A DNA stretch of 38,059 bases from Tyzzerella sp. UBA1042 (GCA_002316675.1 DCDZ01000056.1:54721-92779); one strand, 5' to 3'; shown: positions 8,601 to 16,695, counted from the stretch's first letter. The notes: generated by a model not told the origin, from the sequence alone. Numbers and translations: made by a program.

Positions 8601-9316
8601 ATAACGGGAATGACGTCCAGAATCATCCACTCCGGCCTATTGCCGGAAATGCGAAAGCTTTCAATCACCTCAAGCTTTTTGATGATACGGACTCTCTTTT
8701 GTCCTCCTGTGGTTTCCAGGTCTCGCTTCAGTTCCACAGATTCCTTCTCCAGATCAATGTCCATCAGCAGACGCTTCACCGCTTCGGCACCCATGGCAGC
8801 CTCAAAGCCGTTGCCATATTTATCATAAGCTTCTCTGTATTCTCTTTCGCTCAAAAGCTGCTTATACTGCAATTCTGTATTTCCCGCATCCAACACAATA
8901 TAGGAGGCAAAATACAGCACCTTTTCCAAGGCTCTGGGGCTCATGGCAAGAATTAAGCCCATTCTGGAGGGAATCCCCTTAAAATACCAAATGTGGGAAA
9001 CAGGGGCCGCCAATTCAATATGGCCCATTCTCTCTCGTCTTACCTTTGCCTTAGTTACTTCAACCCCGCAGCGATCACAAATAACACCTTTATAGCGAAT
9101 TCTTTTATATTTGCCGCAGTGACATTCCCAGTCCTTGGTAGGCCCGAAAATCTTTTCGCAGAAAAGTCCGTCTTTTTCGGGCTTCAATGTTCTATAATTA
9201 ATTGTTTCGGGTTTTTTAACCTCGCCTCTTGACCATTCACGAATTTTTTCAGGAGACGCCAAACCAATTTTGATGGAATCGAACACGATTCCCTGCTCTT
9301 TATTCTGTGTATTCAT
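5675..9316 (-). CDS. rpoC: RNA polymerase beta' subunit
   Basis: RpoC is the beta' subunit, carrying half of the polymerase active site. The 1213-residue length fits a Firmicute beta' without the large proteobacterial insertion. The N-terminal zinc site has cysteines at 65, 67, 80 and 83. The catalytic magnesium motif NADFDGDQM is at 452-460 with aspartates 454, 456 and 458. The trigger-loop/bridge-helix region (SIGEPGTQLTMRTFHTGG) and the second zinc cluster (CRSNIGICAKCYG) are present. The ATG at 9316 has AAGGAAGG upstream and lies 17 nt after the rpoB stop, so the two are co-transcribed. The C-terminus is acidic. The gene is complete. Confidence 0.99.
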   Translation of the reverse strand: MNTQNKEQGIVFDSIKIGLASPEKIREWSRGEVKKPETINYRTLKPEKDGLFCEKIFGPTKDWECHCGKYKRIRYKGVICDRCGVEVTKAKVRRERMGHIELAAPVSHIWYFKGIPSRMGLILAMSPRALEKVLYFASYIVLDAGNTELQYKQLLSEREYREAYDKYGNGFEAAMGAEAVKRLLMDIDLEKESVELKRDLETTGGQKRVRIIKKLEVIESFRISGNRPEWMILDVIPVIPPDIRPMVQLDGGRFATSDLNDLYRRVINRNNRLKRLLDLGAPDIIVRNEKRMLQEAVDALIDNGRRGRPVTGPGNRALKSLSDMLKGKQGRFRQNLLGKRVDYSGRSVIVVGPELKIYQCGLPKEMAIELFKPFVMKKLVEDGLAHNIKSAKRMVERLQTEVWDILEDVIKEHPVMLNRAPTLHRLGIQAFEPVLVEGRAIKLHPLVCTAYNADFDGDQMAVHVPLSVEAQAECRFLLLSPNNLLKPSDGAPVTVPSQDMILGMYYLTLEREDLNARYEEDLLDEAGNVVRAKGDLIMKAFKDEKEAILAYDNHQITLHEVIRVKRVLTFDGVAETRMVRTTVGRIIFNEAIPQSLGYVDRNNDAEKFRYEIDFLVDKKQIGKIINRCINRCGSTETAAVLDKIKSLGYKFSTRAALTVSVSDMEIPKEKPQFLAEAEDKVELITRKFRRGLMTDEERHNKVIEAWNIANEKITVALLAGLGKYNNIYMMANSGARGSNSQIKQLAGMRGLMANPSGGIIELPIKANFREGLTVLEYFISAHGARKGLTDTALRTADSGYLTRRLVDVSQDIIIREWDCCEDSDKEAPGLWVSAFMDGNEVIEGLQDRIRGRWSVLDVIHPETGDIIVPADTMISFDQAEQIEKAGIKKVLIRTVLTCRSNIGICAKCYGANMASGRYVRIGESVGIIAAQSIGEPGTQLTMRTFHTGGIAGDDITQGLPRVEELFEARKPKGLAIIAEFGGRVTLKDTKKKREVTIENRETGEIKDYLIPYGSRIKVYDGDVVEAGDEITEGSVNPHDILKIKGLRGVQDYMIQEVQRVYRLQGVEINDKHIEVIVRQMLKRVKIEENGDTEFLPGSLVDWLTFENTNAAMEADGKTPANGARVLLGITKASLATDSFLSAASFQETTRVLTEAAIKGKIDPLIGLKENVIIGKLIPAGTGMPRYRNIEIEPEGIGSDFQDDEIYMDEEDMI

Positions 9317-9333
9317 GGCTCTGTTCTCCTTCC

Positions 9334-12300
9334 TTACTCTTCATCGGCAAAATCGTCTTCTTGCAGGTCTTCCTCTATTTCATCCTCCACGGGATCAAGC
9401 ACTTCACCGTCGTCAACTTCAGCCTCTACCGCAGCGTTGGGATCAACACCCTCCTCGCCTTCAAACAAGAAGCCCACCAGTTCTTCTTCGGCGGTCATAG
9501 GCCTTGGACGACGATAGTCCTGCTCCTCCGAGTCAAATCCGTCAATATTTACATTCAAATCATCCACCTCTTCGATGGACTCTTTGATTTCAACCTCTGT
9601 TTTGTCCTCACGCAGCACGCGAATATCCAGCGCAAGAGACTGAAGCTCCTTCAGCAAGACCTTAAAGGATTCCGGCACACCGGGCTCGGGGATATTTTCA
9701 CCCTTTACGATGGCTTCATAGGTCTTGACACGGCCTACAATATCATCGGATTTCACAGTCAGAATTTCCTGCAGGGTGTAGGCAGCACCATATGCCTCCA
9801 GTGCCCAAACTTCCATTTCACCGAAGCGCTGGCCGCCGAACTGGGCTTTTCCCCCCAAGGGCTGCTGTGTTACCAAAGAGTAAGGGCCTGTGGAACGGGC
9901 ATGAATTTTATCATCCACCAAATGGTGAAGCTTCAAGTAGTGCATAAACCCAATGGTTACACGGTTATCAAAAAACTCGCCGGTACGTCCGTCACGCAGA
10001 GAAACCTTACCGTCTCTGGAAAGGGCAACGCCCTTCCATTCTTCTCTATGGTCTCTGTTGGCATACAACTCCTCCAGAACATCCCCTTGCAGCAGGGGCT
10101 CCCACTTCTCCGTAAATTCGTCCCAGCTTGTATTTACATAATCGTTAGCCATCTCCAGCGTATCCATAATATCAATCTCATTGGCGCCATCAAATACAGG
10201 GGTGCTGATTTTCCAGCCCAAAGCCTTAGCCGCCAAAGAAAGGTGGGTCTCCAACACCTGACCGATATTCATACGAGAAGGAATACCCAGCGGATTCAAT
10301 ACGATATCCAAAGGTCTGCCGTTGGGCAAAAATGGCATATCCTCCACAGGAAGCACACGGGAAACAACACCCTTGTTGCCATGGCGTCCCGCCATCTTAT
10401 CGCCAACGGAAATTTTTCTCTTCTGGGCAATATAAACACGCACCAGTTGGTTTACACCAGGGCCTACATCGTCGCCGTTTTCTCTTGTAAAGATTTTTAC
10501 ATCTACAATAATACCTGTTTCGCCGTGGGGTACTCGGAGAGAAGTATCTCTCACCTCTCTTGCCTTTTCGCCGAAAATAGCACGCAGCAGTCTTTCTTCC
10601 GCTGTCAGCTCTGTTTCACCCTTCGGTGTCACCTTGCCCACCAAAATATCGTTGGGGCGCACCTCGGCACCGATACGAACGATACCCCGTTCATCCAAAT
10701 CCTTCAGTGCGTCGTCGCCAACGTTGGGAATATCTCTTGTGATTTCTTCGGGCCCCAGCTTTGTATCTCTGGCATCCGCTTCAAATTCACTGATATGCAC
10801 GGAGGTATACACATCCTCCTGCACCAGTCTTTCACTCAGCAAAACAGCATCCTCATAGTTATAGCCTTCCCATGTCATAAAACCGATGAGAGGGTTTTTG
10901 CCCAATGCCAATTCTCCGTTACAAGTGGAAGCACCATCGGCAATAATCTTGCCTGCCTCTACCCGCTCCCCTACATTTACAATGGGTTTCTGGTTCAAGC
11001 AAGTGCTCTGGTTACTTCTTTGGTATTTTACCATTTTATATCTGTCTCTTTGAGAGGCATCATTGCGCACAACAATTTCATCCGCAGAAATCCGCTCTAC
11101 CACACCGGCATTTTTAGCAATGACGCAAATTCCGGAGTCCTTTGCGGTTTTATATTCCATACCCGTACCAACAATGGGGGAATCTGTTACCATCAAAGGC
11201 ACTGCCTGACGCTGCATATTAGAACCCATGAGGGCCCGGTTGGCATCGTCATTTTCCAAGAAAGGAATGAGGGCTGTGGCAACAGAAACCATCTGCTTGG
11301 GGGAAACGTCCATCAAATGAATTTGATTTCTGTCAACCTCGATAATGTCTTCCCGGTGACGTCCCGTAACCTTTTTGTTTACAAAACGTCCGCCATCATC
11401 CAAAGGCTCATTTGCCTGGGCAACATTGTAATTTTCTTCTTCATCCGCCGTTACATAGATAAAATCTTCCATAACACGGGGCTCGCCGCCGTCCATTTCC
11501 ACCCGTCTGTAAGGCGCTTCGATAAAACCGTATTCATTAATTCTTGCAAAGGTAGCAAGGGTATTGATCAAACCAATGTTAGGGCCTTCCGGTGTCTCAA
11601 TGGGGCACATTCTGCCATAGTGAGAATGGTGAACATCCCGCACCTCAAAGCCCGCTCTTTCTCTTGACAAACCGCCGGGTCCCAAGGCGGACAAACGACG
11701 CTTATGGGTTAGCTCAGACAAAGGATTGTTCTGATCCATAAACTGGGATAACTGAGAGCTGCCAAAGAATTCCTTGATGGAGGCTGTTACAGGGCGCACA
11801 TTTACCAATGCTTGTGGTGTAACAACAGCCAAATCCTGGGTTGTCATTCTTTCCCTCACCACTCTTTCCATTCTGGAAAGACCGATACGGAACTGATTTT
11901 GCAGCAATTCGCCCACGGAACGAATACGTCTGTTTCCCAAATGGTCAATATCATCCACATTGCCGTATGCATAATCCAAATGCAGCACATAATTAATAGA
12001 AGCAAAAATATCTTCCAAAGTAATATGCTTCGGAACCAACTCATGCAGGTTTTCCTTTATGGCAGCGGCAACTTCCTCTGCGCTTTGGTACTCCTCTAAA
12101 ATACGTACCAACAAAGGATAATAAACCGCCTCTCTGATTCCCAAGTCCTCTGCCTTCAGGCCAAATTCTTCGATAAATCCATCCACGGAAACCGCCTGGT
12201 TGCTTAACACCTTCAGAACCTTATCCTCTACCTCTACATAAACACTGCGTACGCCTGTGTTCTGTATTTCATCACACTTCTCCATAGTTAAAATTTCCCC

Positions 12301-13227
12301 CGCTTCGGCAATAATTTCACCGGTCATAGGGTCAACAACGTTTTCCGCAAGCTTTGCCCCGCGGATACGATTTTTTAACGCAAGCTTTTTATTGAATTTA
12401 TAGCGTCCAACCTTTGCCAGATCATAACGCTTCGGATCAAAAAACATACCGTCCAATAAAGACTTGGAGCTTTCCACCGTGGGAGGCTCGCCGGGACGCA
12501 GCTTTTTATAAATTTCAATTAAGCCTTCCTCGTGGCTTTTGGAAATATCCTTCTCTAAGGTAGCCAAAATTTTAGGCTCCTCGCCGAACATTTCAAGAAT
12601 TTCCGCATCCGTTCCAATGCCCATGGCACGAATCAGCACCGTAACAGGCACCTTTCTGGTACGGTCCACACGAACGTAAAATACATCGTTGGAGTCTGTT
12701 TCATATTCCAGCCATGCACCTCTATTGGGAATTACTGTGGCAGAAAGCAGCTTTTTACCAATCTTATCAAAATCGGAAGCATAATAAATGCCGGGTGAAC
12801 GAACAAGCTGGCTAACAATAACACGTTCCGCACCATTGATAATAAAGGTGCCGGTTTCGGTCATCAAAGGGAAATCCCCCATAAAAATTTCCTGTTCCTT
12901 TAATTCATCCATTTCTCTGTTATACAGTCTGGCCTTTACTTTTAATGCAGCCGCAAAGGTCGCATCCCGTTCTTTACACTCTTCAATGGAGAATTTAGGT
13001 TCGGAATCCAAAGAAAAATCGATGAATTCCAGTACAAGATTGCCGCTAAAATCTGTAATCGGAGAAACATCCTCAAATACTTCCTTCAGCCCCTCACTCA
13101 AAAACCACTGGTAGCTGTTTTTCTGCACTTCAATCAAATTGGGCATTTCCAAAACTTCGTTAATTCTGGAATAGCTCATTCTGGTTGCGTCGCCAAAACG
13201 GAGTGCACGAATTCTGTTTTTTTCCAT
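9334..13227 (-). CDS. rpoB: RNA polymerase beta subunit
   Basis: RpoB is the beta subunit of RNA polymerase and the rifampicin target. The start is taken as the ATG at 13227, giving 1297 residues beginning MEKNRIRALRFGDATRMSYSR, with AGAGGTG about 6 nt upstream. The frame is open to 13314, but those 29 extra codons have no RpoB similarity. The rifampicin pocket (FGSSQLSQFMDQNNPLSELTHKRRLSALGPGG) shows wild-type residues at the usual resistance sites. The C-terminal tail is very acidic (EDEIEEDLQEDDFADEE), as in many Clostridia. Unusually, rpoB is not directly behind rplL; queH and a 0.75 kb leader intervene. Confidence 0.98.
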   Translation of the reverse strand: MEKNRIRALRFGDATRMSYSRINEVLEMPNLIEVQKNSYQWFLSEGLKEVFEDVSPITDFSGNLVLEFIDFSLDSEPKFSIEECKERDATFAAALKVKARLYNREMDELKEQEIFMGDFPLMTETGTFIINGAERVIVSQLVRSPGIYYASDFDKIGKKLLSATVIPNRGAWLEYETDSNDVFYVRVDRTRKVPVTVLIRAMGIGTDAEILEMFGEEPKILATLEKDISKSHEEGLIEIYKKLRPGEPPTVESSKSLLDGMFFDPKRYDLAKVGRYKFNKKLALKNRIRGAKLAENVVDPMTGEIIAEAGEILTMEKCDEIQNTGVRSVYVEVEDKVLKVLSNQAVSVDGFIEEFGLKAEDLGIREAVYYPLLVRILEEYQSAEEVAAAIKENLHELVPKHITLEDIFASINYVLHLDYAYGNVDDIDHLGNRRIRSVGELLQNQFRIGLSRMERVVRERMTTQDLAVVTPQALVNVRPVTASIKEFFGSSQLSQFMDQNNPLSELTHKRRLSALGPGGLSRERAGFEVRDVHHSHYGRMCPIETPEGPNIGLINTLATFARINEYGFIEAPYRRVEMDGGEPRVMEDFIYVTADEEENYNVAQANEPLDDGGRFVNKKVTGRHREDIIEVDRNQIHLMDVSPKQMVSVATALIPFLENDDANRALMGSNMQRQAVPLMVTDSPIVGTGMEYKTAKDSGICVIAKNAGVVERISADEIVVRNDASQRDRYKMVKYQRSNQSTCLNQKPIVNVGERVEAGKIIADGASTCNGELALGKNPLIGFMTWEGYNYEDAVLLSERLVQEDVYTSVHISEFEADARDTKLGPEEITRDIPNVGDDALKDLDERGIVRIGAEVRPNDILVGKVTPKGETELTAEERLLRAIFGEKAREVRDTSLRVPHGETGIIVDVKIFTRENGDDVGPGVNQLVRVYIAQKRKISVGDKMAGRHGNKGVVSRVLPVEDMPFLPNGRPLDIVLNPLGIPSRMNIGQVLETHLSLAAKALGWKISTPVFDGANEIDIMDTLEMANDYVNTSWDEFTEKWEPLLQGDVLEELYANRDHREEWKGVALSRDGKVSLRDGRTGEFFDNRVTIGFMHYLKLHHLVDDKIHARSTGPYSLVTQQPLGGKAQFGGQRFGEMEVWALEAYGAAYTLQEILTVKSDDIVGRVKTYEAIVKGENIPEPGVPESFKVLLKELQSLALDIRVLREDKTEVEIKESIEEVDDLNVNIDGFDSEEQDYRRPRPMTAEEELVGFLFEGEEGVDPNAAVEAEVDDGEVLDPVEDEIEEDLQEDDFADEE

Positions 13228-13329
13228 CTTGTCACCTCTCGAAATAATGATTGCCCCGACAAAAATACCGCTCCATACGCCTTCCATACGCAAGCGAAGG
13301 GGGTTCCCCCCCATTCGGACACAAAAAAT

Positions 13330-13419
13330 TTAGAATTGCCTAAACAAAGCTAGACCTTTGCCTGCACCGCCTTTGATCAGCGGCCATGACAAAAGCCTGT
13401 TTTCTTTAAGAAATTCTAA
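13330..13419 (-). ncRNA. Structured leader with terminator-like stem before rpoB, candidate attenuator
   Basis: On the minus strand an 8-bp perfect pair of arms (TTAGAATT at 13412-13419, AATTCTAA at 13330-13337) encloses about 74 nt that can fold further, including GCCGC-N9-GCGGT. The closing arm is followed by ATTTTTTG, so the outer stem resembles an intrinsic terminator inside the rpoB leader. Mutually exclusive pairings look possible among the repeated AGGC, AAAGG and CTTTG stretches. No known riboswitch or ribosomal leader class is recognised. Confidence 0.45.
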
Positions 13420-13467
13420 TCCATACATTGAGCACAAGGCCGATTATCGCCTCTGTCTCGTATATAT

Positions 13468-13485
13468 TGAACAAAAAACAACCCC
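13468..13485. repeat. 18-bp direct repeat, copy 1 (rpoB side of queH)
   Basis: The plus-strand sequence tgaacaaaaaacaacccc is identical to the copy at 14728-14745. The copies flank queH and its promoter, about 1.26 kb apart. The right copy is the T-rich tail of the rplL terminator; this copy sits after a G-run with no clear hairpin partner. Confidence 0.7.
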
Positions 13486-13933
13486 CCAAAAGCCTTAAAA
13501 CAGTTTGGTTTTGCCGGTAAACTGGGCAATTTCAACCAAAAAACATTTGGTTTCCAAAAATCTGTTGAACTTTAATTTTTATTGTGTTATACTTCTTTAA
13601 ATTGGGACATTGTCCATATTCGCCAATGTGTGAAACATTTTATCATTTTTACAGCTTTCTGTCAAGCCCTTTTTTATGGGCTTTTCCAAGGATTTTCTGC
13701 TTTTCCCCAAGGGTATGACCCCTACGCGTTTTTTCTTTTGTTTAACCTACCAAAATTTTTGTCAAATCCCCTCGAATTTTCAACTTGCACAATTTTACTT
13801 CATAATTATTTTAATTTTCATTAATTATTTTAATAAATACCCATGTAAAATAAATGATTTTTGTGAAATAAAATTGCACTTTTTTTAATACAATCCTTTT
13901 TCTCTCTCGGCAGTTTTTCTTTCTTGCAAAATG

Positions 13934-13942
13934 TGCTATACT
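13934..13942 (+). promoter_or_regulatory. Extended -10 promoter for queH
   Basis: An extended -10 element TGC-TATACT lies on the plus strand, 33 nt before the queH GTG. No good -35 box is seen at 17 nt, which is tolerated by extended -10 promoters. Confidence 0.5.
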
Positions 13943-13974
13943 TTTTTGAAGCAATAAGAACGAGGTGAATCAAA

Positions 13975-14619
13975 GTGGCCAAAGAAAATTATCAGCATAT
14001 ATTAGAAAAAACATTAAAACAAGTGGAACAACAGGAACATCGCCCACGGCTATTACTCCATAGCTGCTGCGCCCCTTGCTCTTCCTATGTTCTGGAATAT
14101 CTTTCCTCTTATTTTAATATCACTGTTTTCTATTATAATCCAAACATAGTGCCGCATGGGGAATTTCTGGCCCGGGCGGCGGAGCAGGAACGGCTATTAA
14201 AAGCAATGCCTTTGCCACCCACCGCCTTTTTGCTGGGTGCATACGATGCCGGCGCTTTTTTCGCCTTGGCGAAGGGGCATGAGGCAGAACCGGAAGGAGG
14301 CCCCCGCTGCAAGGCCTGCTATCACCTACGTCTCCGTGAAACTGCCAAGGCGGCAAAAAAAGGAGGCTTCGACTATTTTACAACCACCCTAAGCATCAGT
14401 CCCCATAAGGATGCCCAGGCATTGAATGAAATCGGGCAAGAACTTTCCCAAAAATTTGATATTCCTTACTTGTTTTCCGATTTTAAAAAAAAGGACGGCT
14501 ATCGCCGCTCTTGCCACCTTTCGGAGCTTTATGGCCTTTATCGTCAAAACTATTGCGGCTGTCCCTATTCAAAGCAGGAAGCAGAGCTGCGCAGCCAACG
14601 GCATTTGCAGAAGATATAG
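13975..14619 (+). CDS. queH: Epoxyqueuosine reductase QueH
   Basis: QueH (DUF208 family) reduces epoxyqueuosine to queuosine at the tRNA wobble position and is the non-orthologous replacement of QueG. The 214-residue protein shows family hallmarks: LLHSCCAPCSS (Cys31, Cys32, Cys35), GGPRCKACYHLRL (Cys112, Cys115), FTTTLSISPHKD at 135-146, and FKKKDGYRRSCHLSELYGLYRQNYCGC near the end. Cys31/32/112/115 correspond to the iron-sulfur cluster ligands of characterised QueH. The start is GTG at 13975 with GAGGTG 8 nt upstream. It is one of only two genes on the plus strand. It splits the usual rplL-rpoB pairing and is flanked by an 18-bp direct repeat, suggesting later insertion. Confidence 0.93.
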   Translation: MAKENYQHILEKTLKQVEQQEHRPRLLLHSCCAPCSSYVLEYLSSYFNITVFYYNPNIVPHGEFLARAAEQERLLKAMPLPPTAFLLGAYDAGAFFALAKGHEAEPEGGPRCKACYHLRLRETAKAAKKGGFDYFTTTLSISPHKDAQALNEIGQELSQKFDIPYLFSDFKKKDGYRRSCHLSELYGLYRQNYCGCPYSKQEAELRSQRHLQKI

Positions 14620-14727
14620 CCTAAAATCCAGTTTTAAAAAGGCTCTCGTTATACTGATTTTTAATCACGATAGAAAAAATGGTAGGTAATTGATATTAAA
14701 AATACGGTCAGTGCATTTTTACTGTGC

Positions 14728-14745
14728 TGAACAAAAAACAACCCC
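14728..14745. repeat. 18-bp direct repeat, copy 2 (rplL side of queH)
   Basis: This copy is identical to 13468-13485. It overlaps the T-rich tail and the last CCCC of the rplL terminator stem. Confidence 0.7.
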
Positions 14746-14766
14746 GAAAACATCATATTTTCGGGG
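14741..14766 (-). terminator. Terminator of rplJ-rplL
   Basis: Perfect 9-bp arms CCCCGAAAA / TTTTCGGGG enclose an 8-nt loop. On the minus strand they are followed by TTGTTTTTTG. The element starts about 20 nt after the rplL stop. It fully separates rplL transcription from rpoB, which is unusual where these genes are normally co-transcribed. Confidence 0.88.
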
Positions 14767-14784
14767 TTTTCTTTATGCTTTTAA

Positions 14785-15156
14785 TTACTTCAATGTAACC
14801 TTTGCGCCTACTTCTTCCAATTTAGTCTTGATTGCTTCTGCATCTTCCTTGGAAACTTGTTCTTTCAGAACCTTAGGAGCGCCGTCTACAGCTTCCTTTG
14901 CTTCCTTCAAGCCAAGACCTGTTACTTCACGAACCGCCTTGATAACTTTGATCTTTTCAGAACCAACTTCTGTCAATTCTACGTCGAACTCTGTTTTTTC
15001 TTCAGCTGCTGCTGCGGGGCCGCCTGCTGCTACTGCAACGCCTGCTGCTGCGGATACGCCGAATTCTTCTTCTGCCGCCTTTACCAAGTCATTTAATTCT
15101 AATACTGTAAGTTCTTTTACAGCTGCAATGATTTCTTCAATTGTTAATTTTGCCAT
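14785..15156 (-). CDS. rplL: 50S ribosomal protein L7/L12
   Basis: L7/L12 is the multicopy stalk protein that recruits translation GTPases. It has 123 residues. The N-terminal dimerisation helices (MAKLTIEEIIAAVKELTVLELNDLVKAAEEEFGV) are followed by an alanine/glycine-rich hinge (about 34-53) and a C-terminal factor-binding domain (VVREVTGLGLKEAKEAVDGAPK type). The ATG has GGAGGTG upstream. It follows rplJ after 78 nt and is closed by a strong terminator. Confidence 0.98.
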   Translation of the reverse strand: MAKLTIEEIIAAVKELTVLELNDLVKAAEEEFGVSAAAGVAVAAGGPAAAAEEKTEFDVELTEVGSEKIKVIKAVREVTGLGLKEAKEAVDGAPKVLKEQVSKEDAEAIKTKLEEVGAKVTLK

Positions 15157-15234
15157 TTTAAAGCACCTCCGATTATTTTTTTGTTTATTCTCAATTTTAG
15201 TCTGTCAAAACAGGGAATTCTTTTTTAAAACAAA

Positions 15235-15729
15235 TTATTCAGCTGCTGCGTCTTTCTTCGCGATCTGATCGATAACGCGTGCGAAAGAGGACAAAGGGCT
15301 CTTGAAACTGCCCAACAGCTTGGAAAGCAATACTTCCTTGGAAGGGATATCTGCAACCAGCTTCATGCCTGCCGCATCGTATACAGTACCTTCGATTACG
15401 CCCGCTTTAAATTCCAAAGCTTTGACATCCTTTGCAATTTTATTCAAAATTGCTGCTGCTGCAGTTGCATCTTCATAGCTGAACGCAAACGCACTGGGGC
15501 CGGACAAATAGGCATCCAAGCCTTCAAACTGTGTGCCTTGAATTGCAAAGTGTACCATTGTGTTTTTGTAAACTTTATAGTCAACACCAGCATCTCTCAA
15601 CTGCTTTCTAAGCGTTGTATCCTCTTCAACAGTCAAACCTCGGGAGTCTACCAAAACTACGGAAACTGCTTTTTCCAGCTTTTCTTTGATTTCATTTACG
15701 ACTATCTGCTTCTGTTCAATCTTTGCCAT
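15235..15729 (-). CDS. rplJ: 50S ribosomal protein L10
   Basis: L10 is the base of the L12 stalk; its C-terminal helix binds L12 dimers. The 164-residue protein starts MAKIEQKQIVVNEIKEKLEKAVSVVLVDSRGLTVEE and ends in an alanine-rich tail (IDQIAKKDAAAE). AAGGAGGTG lies just upstream of the ATG at 15729. Expression is expected to be controlled by the L10 leader directly upstream, where L10-L12 binding favours termination. Confidence 0.98.
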   Translation of the reverse strand: MAKIEQKQIVVNEIKEKLEKAVSVVLVDSRGLTVEEDTTLRKQLRDAGVDYKVYKNTMVHFAIQGTQFEGLDAYLSGPSAFAFSYEDATAAAAILNKIAKDVKALEFKAGVIEGTVYDAAGMKLVADIPSKEVLLSKLLGSFKSPLSSFARVIDQIAKKDAAAE

Positions 15730-15759
15730 GTTTACACCTCCTTAAATCCTTATAGATAA

Positions 15760-15880
15760 AGAAAGCCTCTTTGCACATAGACAAAGAGGCTGTTCGCTCA
15801 ATTTCAGCAATCTCCTCGGCAGGAATTATGCAAAACTGCACCTGCTGTCTACGGCACTATTCGGTTTTTTCTTTTCAGCT
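15760..15880 (-). ncRNA. L10 leader (ribosomal protein autoregulatory RNA)
   Basis: The RNA between the promoter at 15886-15914 and rplJ has the features of the L10 leader family: a GCCGUAGACAGCAGGUG segment (about 15837-15853) facing CCUGCCGAGGA (about 15813-15823), then a terminator hairpin. The family is known to bind L10-(L12)n and attenuate rplJL transcription. Confidence 0.85.
15765..15790 (-). terminator. Attenuator hairpin in the L10 leader
   Basis: A 9-bp perfect stem (GCCTCTTTG / CAAAGAGGC, 8-nt loop) is followed on the minus strand by TTTCTTTATC. It ends 35 nt before the rplJ ATG. It is the expected conditional terminator of the L10 leader. Confidence 0.8.
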
Positions 15881-15885
15881 TGTTT

Positions 15886-15914
15886 ATTATACTAAACAAG
15901 GAAGCTTCCGTCAA
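15886..15914 (-). promoter_or_regulatory. Promoter for rplJ-rplL
   Basis: -35 TTGACG (15909-15914), 17-nt spacer, perfect -10 TATAAT (15886-15891) on the minus strand. It lies just after the rplA stop (15930), making rplJL independent of the nusG-rplKA transcript. Confidence 0.87.
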
Positions 15915-15929
15915 GAGCTTTCTTTAAGA

Positions 15930-16625
15930 TTACTCAGAAATTTTTGCAGGGTTCACCTTTATGCCAGGGCCCATTGTTGTAGATAATACTACACTCTTCA
16001 TATACTGGCCCTTTGCAGAGGTGGGTTTTGCTTTTATGATAGCACTCATCAGCGTCTGGAAGTTTTCTTCCAGCTTCTCGGAACCAAAAGATACCTTGCC
16101 TACGGGAACATGAATGATATTTGTCTTATCCAAACGGTATTCAATCTTACCTGCTTTAATATCGTTAATGGCTTTTGTAACATCCATTGTTACAGTACCT
16201 GCCTTGGGGTTAGGCATCAAGCCTTTGGGACCCAAAACACGGCCTAAACGGCCAACAACGCCCATCATGTCAGGTGTTGCAACAGCAACATCAAAACCAA
16301 ACCAGTTTTCATTCTGGATTTTGGGGATCAAATCTTCTGCTCCTACGAAATCTGCACCGGCTGCTAAAGCCTCTTCAGCCTTATCGCCTTTTGCGAATAC
16401 CAATACACGAACTGTTTTGCCTGTACCGTGTGGAAGAACAACGGCACCACGAACCTGCTGATCAGCATGTCTGCTGTCAACGCCCAAACGAATATGCGCT
16501 TCTACTGTAGAATCGAATTTTGTTACAGATGTTTTCTGAATCAATTCGATTGCTTCATTTGCATCGTAAAGCATAGCCTTGTCAACGAGCTTATTAACCT
16601 CGTTATATTTTTTTCCTCTTTTCAC
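15930..16625 (-). CDS. rplA: 50S ribosomal protein L1
   Basis: L1 forms the mobile stalk at the ribosomal E site and is a translational autoregulator of its own operon. The 231-residue protein begins KRGKKYNEVNKLVDKAMLYDANEAIELIQKTSVTKFDSTVEAHIRLGVDSRHADQQVRG and contains the conserved GLMPNPKAGTVT. The start is GTG at 16625 with AAGGAGGT upstream. Directly upstream, before the ribosome binding site, is an RNA hairpin that mimics the 23S L1-binding site. The gene follows rplK. Confidence 0.98.
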   Translation of the reverse strand: MKRGKKYNEVNKLVDKAMLYDANEAIELIQKTSVTKFDSTVEAHIRLGVDSRHADQQVRGAVVLPHGTGKTVRVLVFAKGDKAEEALAAGADFVGAEDLIPKIQNENWFGFDVAVATPDMMGVVGRLGRVLGPKGLMPNPKAGTVTMDVTKAINDIKAGKIEYRLDKTNIIHVPVGKVSFGSEKLEENFQTLMSAIIKAKPTSAKGQYMKSVVLSTTMGPGIKVNPAKISE

Positions 16626-16642
16626 TTTCGTGACCTCCTTAT

Positions 16643-16671
16643 GTGGTAATATCGGGAGAATTCCCTCCCAC
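16643..16671 (-). promoter_or_regulatory. L1 regulatory site (L1-stalk mimic) before rplA
   Basis: On the mRNA, GUGG-GA-GGGA-N4-UCCC-GAUAUUA-CCAC: an outer 4-bp stem, an asymmetric internal loop and an inner hairpin. 23S rRNA helix 76 carries the matching GUGGGAGG...AAAUACCAC elements bound by L1. It lies a few nt before the rplA ribosome binding site, as expected for an operator blocking translation. Confidence 0.7.
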
Positions 16672-16695
16672 TTCCGCCGTCAAATCAGCCGGCAA

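Larger units (their letters stand above)
13228..13974 (-). other. Long non-coding region between queH and rpoB
   Basis: This 747-bp gap shows no convincing gene. On the minus strand it holds weak promoter candidates (a TATAAC near 13587 preceded by TGGACA at 19-nt spacing, and a GATAAT near 13445), one copy of an 18-bp direct repeat (13468-13485), and a structured terminator-like element (13330-13419) about 100 nt before rpoB. At its right end, on the plus strand, is the queH promoter. The middle part (about 13600-13900) is AT-rich with no other recognisable feature. Confidence 0.6.

Noticed and set aside
9307..11667. 786-codon open frame on the plus strand opposite rpoB
   Set aside because: It lies wholly antisense to rpoB, has no ribosome binding site, and its composition (many Cys, His, Asn, Phe) is that of a mirror frame of a highly biased gene.
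13228..13314. N-terminal extension of rpoB to 13314
   Set aside because: The extra 29 residues have no RpoB similarity, and a good AGAGGTG lies before the ATG at 13227.
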